Below are positions 1-11,801 of a stretch of 64,000 bases of DNA, piece by piece. How positions within the stretch are numbered: position 1 is the stretch's first letter; each line of letters starts with the position of its first letter. Below the pieces are notes generated by a model. The model saw only the letters and a program-made list of their open reading frames with translations. It ran no database searches and was not told where the DNA came from. The stretch lies in assembly GCA_020726505.1 (NCBI GenBank), contig JAHLEZ010000008.1:1674001-1738000 (forward strand), written 5' to 3'. The position numbers and the translations under genes were made by a program. Origin of the DNA: Leptodontidium sp. MPI-SDFR-AT-0119 (Eukaryota > Ascomycota > Leotiomycetes > Helotiales > Leptodontidiaceae).

Positions 1-1883
1 AGAAATACATTCACCAGGAAATTATCCAGGAACGATGTCAAGGTACTTGTGACAAGGTCTGATCCGGGTGGGACAATGTTCTTCAGTCTCTGCAGAAAGC
101 CAAGTGTAGGAGGTAACAGCAGGCTCATGTTGAACACGCTGGGCTCGACGAGTGATTTGTGAACCCCGATACCTCCAGTCTTGTCATAAATCGATGTGGT
201 TGCTCCACGCCGCGATCCGGCTGGGTCCAATGTACTCTCAACCCGACCTCCTTTCTTTCCGTCTGCCCCTTGCTTTCGGCCAGACATGAGGCCTGGTACA
301 GCCGCCCGTATGATACCTTCAAGTTCTTGATACTCTGTAGTCATCTGCACCGATTTCGAGTCCGCGTCTGAGAATAAGAACAGCTGCTCTCGTTTCGAGT
401 CCTGCTTAGCGCCACCAAGCTTGGGTGACGAATTGAACTGGTACACATCCGCATCTGTGGTGACATAGTTGTGCAGCAAAGACCGTATCTCGTTTTGATA
501 CAGGTTCCAGAGTTCTCTGAAGCCACCTAGGAGCATTGACGAATTCCTTCCGCCCTCTCGTCTCACGACAGCCTTCACGACATCATGAAAAACTCTGTGA
601 CTTTCTGCAATTGACTCAAATTTGGCGTATAGGGTCCAAAGTAGGTCATAGATGACATCAGCGCGGATACTGTTCTCACGGCTGCCAAATGCCTGATTGC
701 CTTGGGAGTTCGACAGACCACCTCGTAGGGAACTCGGATGCTTCTGGTCAACCTCGCTGTTGGTCTCATTGACGATGCCAAAAAGCTCAACTGGGAGCCG
801 TTGCTTGATTGTATTCACAGCAGATTCGAGACGCCCAAGTTTATTCAGAGACTCGACTAACAGCTCAATATAATAGAATGTGTCTGCCTCTGGATTTCTT
901 GAAGGGTCTTCAACTAAGGATTCAGTAAGATCCATGGACTCAAGCACCTCGTAGAACGGCCGTACAGAAGTGGCTTTTTCGGGCTTCTCCTTGGCTGGCG
1001 CTCCCTGACCCTTTGCCAGACTCTGCCATCTCTCCTGGCAATAGGGCGATTTCAGGTAAAGATGATCATGAAGCTCTTCCACAAGAATGTCTGTCAGGGC
1101 AGTCTCTTGATTTGTCAAGTAGCTTCGGAGGTCACTCAGAGCTCCTATTTCATCCAGGGCGGGTGTCCTAATGCGCCTCAGGGCAGTTTGTAGTATGTCC
1201 ACTGCAGTCAGAAACCTCTTTTCTGATATCCGTGCCTCCAGTTGATCTGGTACCAGCCGTAGATCTTCAATTTCAGATAGCGTATGTATTAGGTCGTCGT
1301 ACTTCTGTGATGCTGTCGCAAGCTTCTTCAACTCTGGATCCGTGGTGGATAGACTCGCTTTTGACTGAGTCAAAGACTCCTTCAGGGTCCTAACTCTCTT
1401 CTGTGAAGTCTGAATGCTGGCCTGGATCTTATGAAATGTACCAATTGAGCTGTTGAAACCCTGATGGTGTTCATGGACAATAGCTTTCAGAGAATCCTGG
1501 AGGTAGCGATGCGTCTTCTCGAATTGTCGGTACTCATGCGCTCGCCCAACGGAGCTTGTATCCAACAGCTGGAGTGCAACATGGACGGGCACACATTCGT
1601 TCTCACACATGGCAGGCCATTCTGTCTTGATGTGTTCCAACACTACGCCTATCTGTCTTTCCGCATTGCTCTCTGGCGCAAGCCTCGCAGGGCGGGCGAA
1701 TGCGCTCCTGGTCGCTGGAGGAGAAGGAGTCGTTATTGGAGGAGTGCCATATCTGTCATCATATCCAGTTCCATAAGGGTCATAATCGTCTGCCTCTCTG
1801 ATCGGTTCCCCATAGCCCCCTCCATTGCTGTTGCCATTCGCGTAGGGGTCGTCGCTGAAGCCCCCATAACGATTCCGGGACAT
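1..1883 (-). CDS. sec8: Exocyst complex component Sec8 (N-terminal part; runs off the left edge)
   Basis: Sec8 is a subunit of the octameric exocyst, which tethers secretory vesicles to the plasma membrane at growing tips. Reading leftward from an ATG at 1883-1881 the frame stays open to the window edge, about 627 codons without an obvious intron. The protein opens with a Gly/Asn/Tyr/Asp-rich disordered stretch of about 75 residues. It then reads like the helical Sec8 N-terminal domain, including a coiled-coil-like segment around residues 140-200 (motif HKIQASIQTSQKRVRTLKES). The C-terminal half lies outside the window. The start is the first ATG of the open frame. Its promoter is shared with the divergent 2EXR gene that begins at 2169. 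Identity is from recognised family wording, not a search. Confidence 0.85.
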   Translation of the reverse strand, partial: MSRNRYGGFSDDPYANGNSNGGGYGEPIREADDYDPYGTGYDDRYGTPPITTPSPPATRSAFARPARLAPESNAERQIGVVLEHIKTEWPAMCENECVPVHVALQLLDTSSVGRAHEYRQFEKTHRYLQDSLKAIVHEHHQGFNSSIGTFHKIQASIQTSQKRVRTLKESLTQSKASLSTTDPELKKLATASQKYDDLIHTLSEIEDLRLVPDQLEARISEKRFLTAVDILQTALRRIRTPALDEIGALSDLRSYLTNQETALTDILVEELHDHLYLKSPYCQERWQSLAKGQGAPAKEKPEKATSVRPFYEVLESMDLTESLVEDPSRNPEADTFYYIELLVESLNKLGRLESAVNTIKQRLPVELFGIVNETNSEVDQKHPSSLRGGLSNSQGNQAFGSRENSIRADVIYDLLWTLYAKFESIAESHRVFHDVVKAVVRREGGRNSSMLLGGFRELWNLYQNEIRSLLHNYVTTDADVYQFNSSPKLGGAKQDSKREQLFLFSDADSKSVQMTTEYQELEGIIRAAVPGLMSGRKQGADGKKGGRVESTLDPAGSRRGATTSIYDKTGGIGVHKSLVEPSVFNMSLLLPPTLGFLQRLKNIVPPGSDLVTSTLTSFLDNFLVNVF

Positions 1884-2168
1884 GGCTTATTCTTCGCAGT
1901 CGCGGCGTCTTTCTCGATGTATCGGTGCCATCCGCGGGTGTTGTAGGATTGCCGAAGTTCTCAGGACATTCAGAACATTCAGGATGTTGATTGATGTTTC
2001 GGTCCCAGACCAAGCTCCTGCTCATGCACCACTGAGGATGGTTGGACGGGATGTCGGAGCTTCGAGACTAGCGCAGTGCAGTAGCGCCAGAGCTCCGTAT
2101 AAATTTCAACTCTGCTGCAGGCAGCTTCATTTCCCTTTCACCTACAACAGAATTACATTTTCTGAGCC

Positions 2169-3061
2169 ATGTTGACTGCTTACAATTCTATTCTCGCCAA
2201 AGTGCGAAAGAGGGCACCTTTCCAAAAGGGATCACAGCCAACTGGACCTCAATTTTTGCTATTCCAGTCTCTGCCACCAGAGCTGCGAATCAAGATATGG
2301 GGCTTTGCTATGCCTTCGAGGATTATTGAAGCTTCGCTGCATTATGGTGTGTGTGTCTTTTCTCACACCGCACTCTATTCTTCGCCCTTTCACCTGGCCT
2401 CACACTTCTTACTTTGCTAACACTGGAATCAGATGAGGGTATTTGGCGCTGTCAGGTCTCGAAACCACTGTCAACACCCCCAAGCTGCCAACAGGTGTCT
2501 ACGCTTTTCTCTGTCAATGTTGAATCACGAGAAGTTTGTCTCAGCTCCTACATCAATTTCTGCGGAACCTTTGTCCATCGCAGCCTTGATATCCTTTACT
2601 TGTCCTGGCAGCAAGGGCAACTGGGGTCAACAATCCAGAATCGATCGGACTCTGTCCTGATAGAAGGCCAGCCTCTCAACCAATTGCACACTGTTGCTAT
2701 ATCCCTAGGTCGCAACACGGAGTACGACAATACTCGATTTGGAGCTTTGGTTAGTTGTCTGCGAGATTTTGGAACACCCCGCAGACTTATGTTGTGTCTC
2801 GTTGGCCCAAACCTCCCCAACTTGTTCTCTGGAATCACAGGATTCTCTATATCCAGCGGGAAGAATGTAGTCCTCTTGGACTGGCCAAACAAAGTTGAGG
2901 AACACATGGGACAGGCTGTGAGTGGACACGTCATCGAAGCATTGGAGGCAGAACAGACCAAAACACCTGGGTTCAAGATCCCCAATGTCGATGGAAGGCT
3001 ACGATATATAACCGTCAGCAATCCTTCTCGACATGTTCTCCGAGATCCTCTACCGTTTTAA
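2169..3061 (+). CDS. 2EXR-domain protein of unknown function
   Basis: Two exons, 2169-2346 and 2433-3061, encode about 268 residues. The 86-bp intron has donor GTGTGT, a CTAAC branch site near 2417 and acceptor CAG; it joins in phase and gives the junction LHY-DEGIWRC. The N-terminus carries the fungal 2EXR signature, F-x-LPPELRIKIW followed by a PSRIIEA stretch, at about residues 27-50. The 2EXR family is large and expanded in filamentous fungi, and its biochemical role is not known. No signal peptide or membrane segment is visible. It is divergent from sec8, with 285 bp between the two start codons. A perfect 9-bp minisatellite lies 139 bp after its stop codon. Family assignment is fairly sure; function cannot be inferred. 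Confidence 0.75.
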
Positions 3062-3981
3062 GTCTTGACGGCCGAGACAAACCGCAATACATCATGTTGC
3101 GTGGGAGATTTTTGGAACCAGGAAAGCGCTTATTTCTGTCCTGCCACAACTTGCTCGTCTTCTCTTGTTTCTTGATACTGCTGTTCCATCTTTCTTTTGT
3201 TATACTTGTTATACTTGTTATACTTGTTATACTTGTTATACTTGTTATACTTGTTATACTTGTTATACTTGTTATACTTGTTATACTTGTTATACTTGTT
3301 ATACTTGCTTGTCATATACCTGGTTGCAAGGCTTTGAGGAATTTGGTGTTCTGCCGTACATTCAGAGTCGTTTGCGAGCACATTGTTTTCCTTTTTTTCT
3401 CTTTCTCTCTCTCTCCCTTCGTCGGTGCTTCCGCATCACGTCTCAAACACTCTGGGCCTTGCTTCCTTTCCCTCGTGGTCTGGTTCAACCTATGGCATAG
3501 CCCTATTTTTGGAAGACGAAGATTAAATTGTCCGATTACTCACCGCGATATCTTATCCTTCGGGCGTAGATATAGTGGTCCATATCTTCTGGTCAACATT
3601 CTATCAACTGTTCTCTATTTTCTTGGACATTGCGAGCTGAAGCCGTAATAGAGAGTGTCCAGGCTAATAATAATGAATACTATCCATCAATCACAATCTT
3701 CTGTTCCAATCGCTTGACTTTCTCAATTCAATAGCCTGTAGCCGCTGATCTACTTCTTGACCTGATGCCTAAATCAATTCAGCCTCTTTTGCAAATTCCA
3801 CACCATCAAATGCATGACAACCGAAACTTCCAATAGAGAACATCATCCGACAGAAAAATTAAGTTCATTGCACAAAGTTATTATGATTGTCTCTTCCTCG
3901 CCAAAGTACCTTTTGCACTGGTTGCTCTTCTTATACCTCTGTCTTTGCAACACAATACATCTCGCCATCCAGTATAGCATC
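3062..3981. other. Intergenic, 3' of the 2EXR gene
   Basis: No supported gene. It contains the minisatellite at 3200-3307, followed by pyrimidine-rich DNA. Open frames crossing the repeat encode only repeat-derived peptides and are not credible genes. Confidence 0.7.
3200..3307. repeat. Perfect minisatellite, 12 tandem copies of the 9-mer TTATACTTG
   Basis: Twelve uninterrupted identical copies of TTATACTTG span 108 bp. The repeat begins after a T-rich run and ends where the next base changes to C (TTATACTTGC). The 9-bp period keeps every frame open, so it creates spurious ORFs on both strands. Perfect identity suggests recent expansion by slippage or unequal exchange. There are no spacers, so it is not a CRISPR-like array. 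Confidence 0.98.
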
Positions 3982-4549
3982 ATGTTTTCAACCATCCCCC
4001 TCTTCCTCCTCCTAAGCCTCGTCCTCAGCCTCCTACCCAGCGTCCTCAGTATTCCCTCCCCAGCTCTCTCGCCCCGCCAAACAAAAGCCACGACAAAACC
4101 GTACGTAAGTCCTCCCTCCCCGTCCCCTCCCATCAACCATCCAACCAACCTACCCACCAGCAACTCCGCGGCGTACAATCCCCCATCTTCCACCTCTACC
4201 TCCAAACCCTGCCCTCCTCCAAAACCTCCCCCTCTCCAATCCCGGTCATGGGCCCCGAAGCCACAAGCGAGTACCTCATCATCAGCTCCACGATCCAAAG
4301 CACCAACACAAGTCTCTACCTCAACATAGGGGGCAAAGTAGGCGGGAAGTCCTTCCTCCCGTTGAGTTTTGGGAAGGTGGCGAATACGACTGCCTGGGGC
4401 CTGGAGGGGGATACGGTTATCACTACGACGGGGAGCGGGTATGGGAGACGTATGTTTGATTTCCATTTTTTGGTTCTTGATTCGTGAATACAGAGTTATG
4501 TGCTTGGGTCCTAGGGTGCATGTGGAGTGGATGTGGAAGGGATGGATAG
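3982..4549 (+). CDS. Small secreted protein, fungal family of unknown function
   Basis: Proposed exons are 3982-4104, 4161-4449 and 4494-4549, about 155 residues. The start at 3982 is preferred over the upstream in-frame ATG because it opens directly onto a clear signal peptide (Leu-rich core MFSTIPLFLLLSLVLSLLPS). Exon 2 reads QLRGVQSPIFHLYLQ and then VMGPEATSEYLIISSTIQST, with a GLEGDTVITTTGSGYGR segment. I recall this wording from many short secreted ascomycete proteins without assigned function. The first intron (GTAAGT...CAG, 56 bp) is solid. The second (44 bp, weak branch site) is uncertain: without it the frame stops at 4487. The C-terminus may therefore be mispredicted or degenerate. 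Confidence 0.6.
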
Positions 4550-5383
4550 TGTGAAGTAAAGTGAAGTCACTGCCTGGTTCGAGGATGAGCTGTAATTTGG
4601 TTGCCTAGCCGTTGGAAGGATCTCAGAGATTATCTTGATTCTTCCACAAGGGCCGAGGTCTAGGCAGGAGGGCGTTCTGAAAGTTTCAGGATCGAGGATT
4701 TGAAATCCTAAGCCTCTCCTAAAGTCTTGTCCTGCTGCCTCACAGCAGCGGATTCAGTTGCCTAGCCACCAAGTCACACATCACCCACACAATCTGAATT
4801 AGAACTGGCTTTCTTGTCATATCTCAGAACTCCAGGCTACGACATTTTTCCTTCTCTCCTTCAACTTACCCTCTCTTTAGCTCTTTAGCAATTAGCATCC
4901 ACAATTCTCAGGAGATCTTGTCAGCCGTTAAGCCCGCGCAAAACCGCTGACCAAAAGTCCTAAAAACAAACAGAGCTCAATTTCCTCGCCTGCAATTCTA
5001 AGACAAGCGGATATTTCGATCTGTATCTGCAGACAGGGAGTGATGTCCCTAGTGGTGTGACGTGTAGTAATTACCAGACAATACATACGCCTTGTCTGTG
5101 CTAGGGTGGGATGGATATGAGAATTGGAGCTTAGGTCTGAAGATTAGGAACTGATTTCTGAAAGTTTGTTGTTCTGGGAGAAGGAGAGCGAGAGGCTGAA
5201 TGGATTTCAATGTACATGGTGAGCGGGGGAGAGCCATCAACAAGCTCCGTATCTGCCTGTATGTATGTAAATATATACAAAGTTACTTCTTCACATTAAG
5301 CATTAGTCATTCGTGTTTGTCCCTCTCCACATCCTCATCCACTTCCCACTCCCCCTCTACTATCACATCCCACACCTCCTCCT
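4550..5383. other. Intergenic between two convergent genes
   Basis: Nothing with coding character. It contains a run of pyrimidine-rich sequence around 4840-4880 and AT-rich DNA around 5260-5300. It presumably holds the 3' UTRs of the secreted-protein gene and the acid phosphatase gene. Confidence 0.6.
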
Positions 5384-7524
5384 CTACGGAACCACACTCC
5401 CAATCCCCACACCTCTCAAATCAGTAAAGAAACCCGCCCCCTTCACATCCTCCATACTCGGGCTCCCAGCCGCCGTAACATTACACTTCGCAACCAAATC
5501 CCCTGCCTCATCCATCTTCTTCGCAATGAACGCCACGTACTCATTCATCCCACAGCTTCGTCCGGGTCCATCCTGGCACGAAGGGACGGGGTAAACGGCG
5601 TCGTTGAGGAGGATACGGATGTAGATATCTTTGTTAGTGTCTGGGATCGGTGTAGACGTCGGTGTAGATACTGAGCTGGAAGTCGATGTGACAAGCGTAG
5701 TTGCAGTAGAAGAAGTAGGAGCAGCAGTAGCAGTAGGCGTAACAAGACACGAACAAGCAGACGACACTCTACTCGCCAACCCCCCACAATTCGCCACAAA
5801 AGTCGGCAGCGCAAGACCAGTTGTAGCAGTGTACGTAGGGCAGAACTGCGCTACCTGCGCCGAGGCACCGATCATCTGGCGGAGACAGTTATCGTGCGCG
5901 CAATTCGGAGCAATGGTCTCTGTAGCGCGCTTTTCTTGGACAGCTTCCGCTGCAGCAGCTCTCGCTTTGGACTTTGAGGAAGCAGCTGGGCAGCTCAAAC
6001 GCTCTAAAGCGACTGTACCGCGCATACTGACGAAGTGACTTGCGATGTACTTATACTCCGCTGGAATCTCCGTTGCGCCCAACGCAGGGTGGTCATCCCA
6101 CACGCCAGTCGCGGCACCGAGTTCGGTGGTCTGGCCATCATTGATGAAAGCCATGATGATCTTTGGGAGTGTGAAAGACTCGCCTGTGGCTGAAGTACCA
6201 TTGACACCGGGGCCTTGAGCGAGGAGTCCTACCAAGCTGTTGAGGTACGGAAGCATCATCTTGGAAGCGAGATCAACTCCGGGACCGATTCCATAGTAAT
6301 ATCTGAGATCCTGGGCGTATTCGTATTGTTTGAGTTCGGCGTCTGTGAAGATTGAGCAGAAGGGGGAGAGGACGCCGGTGATTTGGGATTCGAAACCGCA
6401 CAGGTAGGGGAAGATGAATACGTCGGAGTCGGTGAACTTGAGATCCCCTGTGATCATGGCGTTTAGACGCGCGGTGATGGGTGGGAGGAAAATGGATTTG
6501 TATGTTGTCACTTTTCACACAATGTTAGCCAATTGGTCCATCTAGCCTATAACTACCTAGATTGGATGACTCGAGGTTATTTCGGATTGGATCAGACTTA
6601 CTATAATCACCACCATTACCATCCACAAAGTTCGGGCAGAGATTGCTTGGAGACAGAGAGTTAAACAAGGCATCTGGAGAAGCCGTAGCATTGACCGTAA
6701 TGACCCGTCCAGAGTCCGTAGCCAGATGGCCCATGAAGCCTCTCATGAAACTCTGAGCGGTTTGTACCACGCGAGCATACAGATTAGCCCAGACAATGAA
6801 CGGCTCTCCATAGGAGTACAGGTTTGGGTATCTGTTTTCTCGTAAGTTAAGCACCTACAGACAAGATGGGGAAGAACTGACCTGGTTCTTAGCTGATACC
6901 CCATATCATGGGCCTCTTTGTAACCAGTGGTACTCTCCTGAGCAATTTGCGCTGCAGGATTGGTGAGGACTGGCTTCCAAGTATGGAAGAAAGCCATGCT
7001 GCCAGTAGCTTGAAAGGTAGCAGCTTGGACCTATTGCAATCAGCACCAGAGCTTCAAAATTCTCCCTCCCAGACCCTATTTCTGGAAGGGGGAAAGACGT
7101 ACCTTAGCATAAAGCGCAGTCCACTCAGCATAGGCACCAGTATCAGGATACCTGCTTCCATGCCTAGTACTGTACGCAATCTGCTCCACAGTACACCCCT
7201 CAGGAACCTCATTACTGATACCATTGACATCAGTTCCTACATCCATTCATCAGCATTTCACTGCCACTAATCCTCACCACCCCAACCCCCCCCCCCTCTC
7301 TCATCCTCCTCCCAAGACCAAGACTAAGACCAGATCAAAAGCAGCGAGAACAACTCACCAGCAAAGTAAGGACTATTAGCCGCAAGCCACTGCAGCGGCT
7401 CCTTCGCGGAGTCACTAGCAGGAAGCAAGATATCATTCGGAGGAGCGAGGAACACCTGGGCCTGAACGGTGGTCGTAGCGAGTGCTAGGACACCAGCGAA
7501 CTTGAGGGAGCTGAGGACTGCCAT
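5384..7524 (-). CDS. Histidine acid phosphatase (phytase-like) with an inserted Cys-rich domain
   Basis: Five exons on the minus strand (7524-7359, 7236-7103, 7030-6882, 6831-6602, 6510-5384) give 601 residues. A signal peptide (MAVLSSLKFAGVLALATTTVQA) indicates secretion. The catalytic histidine motif RHGSRYP is at residues 80-86; it supplies the phosphorylated His of branch-2 histidine phosphatases, which release phosphate from organic esters. The second motif reads FINDGQ (about 348-353), keeping the acid Asp but with Asn where most relatives have His. The family's C-terminal strand YIRILLNDAVYPVPSC is present. Unusually, about 119 residues (401-519) are inserted just before it: an Ala/Lys-rich piece, a KR dibasic site, a Cys-rich module (NCAHDNCLR...SRVSSACSC) and a Ser/Thr-rich linker. 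The insert is in one uninterrupted exon. The enzyme call is firm; its substrate is not known. Confidence 0.88.
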
Positions 7525-8462
7525 TGCTGCTGTTGCTTTTCTTTTCTTCGTTTCTATTACCGAACCAAAAGATCAAGATCAAAGCAAAAGCCAAAAGCAA
7601 AGGCAGGAAGAAGCGACAGTGGCACAGCTGCAGGTACAGGTATACAGGTACAGAAAAGTCAAAAACAAAGAAAGCGGACATGCAATACTTAAATACTTTC
7701 CCCAAACTTCCCAACCTGCCAACTCAACCCAAGACCGAGGTTTCGGCACCAAAACCCCGATTGGGGAAACCAGCTCCCCTTACCACGTTGTATGCATCAA
7801 TCAAACCTGACAGGAACCTGCCCTGCTCCCACTAGGCGCTCTTCTCCGCCCTTTTCGTAGATCATTGATAGGGCACGTGGGTTGATGATCTGGATTTCCG
7901 ATGCCGCCGTGTGAAATCGCTCGGAGATGATGCCCGCACTTTGCCGGGGGGACCCCATCCCCCTGCCAAGATATGTACCTTTCCAGCCATCGAGAGTCTC
8001 CACATCTTCATATATCCTCGCTTTGTCCTTGGGAGGGAGGCTAGAGTATCCACAAACCGGGCTTGCCATGCATGAGATGCGGGTTTGCCGGACTCGAAGG
8101 TTCAGGACCAGATAGGGAATGTGTGTATGGGATAATCGGGTACTAAATCATTCAGTGATAACCTTTTCTTCATTGATTTTTGTAGAGAATCATGCTCAGC
8201 TATAGAGGAAAGGATACACGGCAAAACATAGAAGGGAACGCAGTGGGAAAAAGTTTGTATGATTGAAGACCGATTAAGTGATCGATAAACGACGACGTGT
8301 TGACCAATCCTCCAAGCACAACAGCCAGCTAAGCACAAGCCAGATACCCGTTCTCTGAAAGAGACCACCCAATCGCTCGACCGCTACCAGAACTTTTCGG
8401 AATAGAGAACGCTGCGGGAGTTAGCGCTTGTTTTGCAGGAACTAGATTTTGAGTCGCATGCC
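7525..8462. other. Intergenic: acid phosphatase promoter and actin 3' region
   Basis: No supported gene. A 90-codon minus-strand frame at 7797-8069 has no recognisable features and is probably chance. The stretch 7540-7700 is A-rich on the plus strand, consistent with a pyrimidine-rich promoter or 5' UTR for the minus-strand phosphatase gene. Confidence 0.6.
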
Positions 8463-10069
<1,607 letters not shown>

Positions 10070-11801
10070 GGTTGCTGATTACGACTGAGCGTCAAATAAA
10101 AGTGAGGGTTTGTGGGATGGCGGTGTGAGGTTCTCGCGACGATAAGATCGGGAGAACAGAGAATGGATGGTCAAAGACTACGAAGAGAGGCTCGTGGTCT
10201 GGAGTGGACTCGAAAAGATGTGGAAATTCCTTGACGAGGTTGAAGTGAAGATGAAGTGGAGGAGGAGACAAGAGACGAGCGAGCGAGCGAGCGAGAGAGC
10301 AAGGACGATGTCACAACGAACGAGGTCGGGTTGGTTGTGTGGGCCGCGACTGCTTAATCGGGGGAGAGGCGAGGTGACAACTTGATTGGACCAGGGGGTC
10401 TGCCGCTTTAGGGGGGGCAGCAGAAGGATCTGGAAGTCACCCAGGTGAATAGGTGTGCTTTAAGGTAAATGGGGAAAGAGCAGCGATGCGGGTGAGTGCG
10501 AACAGCTGTCCGTTGATGACAGTGGCTGGGTTTGGGGCTGGGAAGGATAATCAAGTGAAGGAGGAGGGCGGTTATGGAGATGAGGTAGGTAGTAAGAAAG
10601 AAAGAAAGAAAGAAAGGCAGTTCAAGTAGTTGTAGCTCAAGGCAGAATTGCAGTCAAGCCCGAGTTATGTCGGAGTTCAAAATAATACGGTGGCTACGAA
10701 GGATCCGGATGTTCAAGCTCCTGTCTGTCACTTCAACAGCATCCCAACCAAAAGCCAAGCTCAGACATCTCCACTTCACACCGCAAGTTAGGTAAACCAG
10801 GTAAGTCAAGACGATAGGTACCAAGATATCCCTCTCTGAATCCCCTCAAGATTCCATATCTTACTCGGACGCCTGCAAGGCAACACCGGTTTCCTCCATG
10901 CTGTGTTGCTCTCTCGCCGCCAAACGCGCGTCAATCCAGCATCCGCCGCCGCCATCTCCTATTTACCTCCAGCCAAGCAGGCACTTCCAATTGTCAGACA
11001 CACAACCGCATCATCTCTCCCTCGTTGATGTCAAATGGCTTGCGTATGCAAGGGCAGCCGGCCATCAGAGTTCTTCAACCCAGCCACCGGCCGAATTGAA
11101 CACACCAACTGTCTCCTACGGTGCCTCAGAGGCATGCTTGACGCAGTTATTGAGGGGCAATCTGTGGTGGGGTAAATCGCATCACTTGATTTGAGCCTGC
11201 AAAAAATATCAATGCATGAATTCCGCTGCCACATGAAACTTGGGATTGCCATGGTTTGTTGTTATTGTTGTTCAATTAAGCTTCAAGGTTAGGAGATCGT
11301 TAGTCAAGCAGTGCGTACCATGGTTGAACTTTCAAGAGCCCGAGGTCAAGTTCCACGATGATGCAGTGTCACGTGGGTGTGATGTATTTCGAGGTCCAAT
11401 TACCCAGGTTCCAGACATTTTTTGGTATATCTAGTGAAGGCAATTGGTAATTGAATGCACTGATTCATCTTCTGAATGTTCCGAGGCTCTCAAAACTTTG
11501 AAGTATACCTAGTCCACTTCTGACCGCGGCGATTATGTTTTTCCGTTCCGTCAAAAAGTTGACAAGACTGGAACCATCTCGAACTATCTCGAACTGAAAA
11601 GTAAGAAAGTCACAAAACCGCAATCCTGCTTCAAAGAATCAAGATCTCAAATCCAACTCCCAATAACCATCTTGCCTTTCACCAGAAAATCACGCACAAG
11701 AACCAAATCTCAAACCTCAATTCTTTTCTAAGCAAGCACAAACTACCCCTCCATCAAACCTCACAGCCCAACCCTCAGATCAACATCAACACCGCCCAAC
11801 A
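10070..11801. other. Intergenic: divergent actin / fes1 promoter region
   Basis: About 1.7 kb without a gene. It contains short microsatellites, GAGC repeats near 10277-10295 and an AAAG/GAAA run near 10590-10616. The DNA just upstream of actin is purine-rich on the plus strand, so pyrimidine-rich on the actin sense strand, a common feature of strong fungal promoters. The last 150 bp before fes1 are C/A-rich. Confidence 0.6.

Noticed and set aside
3200..3307. CRISPR-like repeat array
   Set aside because: Units are directly abutting 9-mers without spacers in a eukaryotic genome; it is a minisatellite.
3094..3648. Plus-strand frame with LVILVILVIL repeats and the antisense NKY-repeat frame
   Set aside because: Both are products of the 9-bp minisatellite, whose period keeps all frames open; there is no protein signal outside the repeat.
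3843..4466. 207-codon minus-strand frame
   Set aside because: Antisense shadow of the secreted-protein gene; Gly/Glu/Arg-rich composition follows from the C-rich codons of the real gene.
7797..8069. 90-codon minus-strand frame between phosphatase and actin
   Set aside because: No motif, no splice signals, no promoter-like context; too short to support alone.
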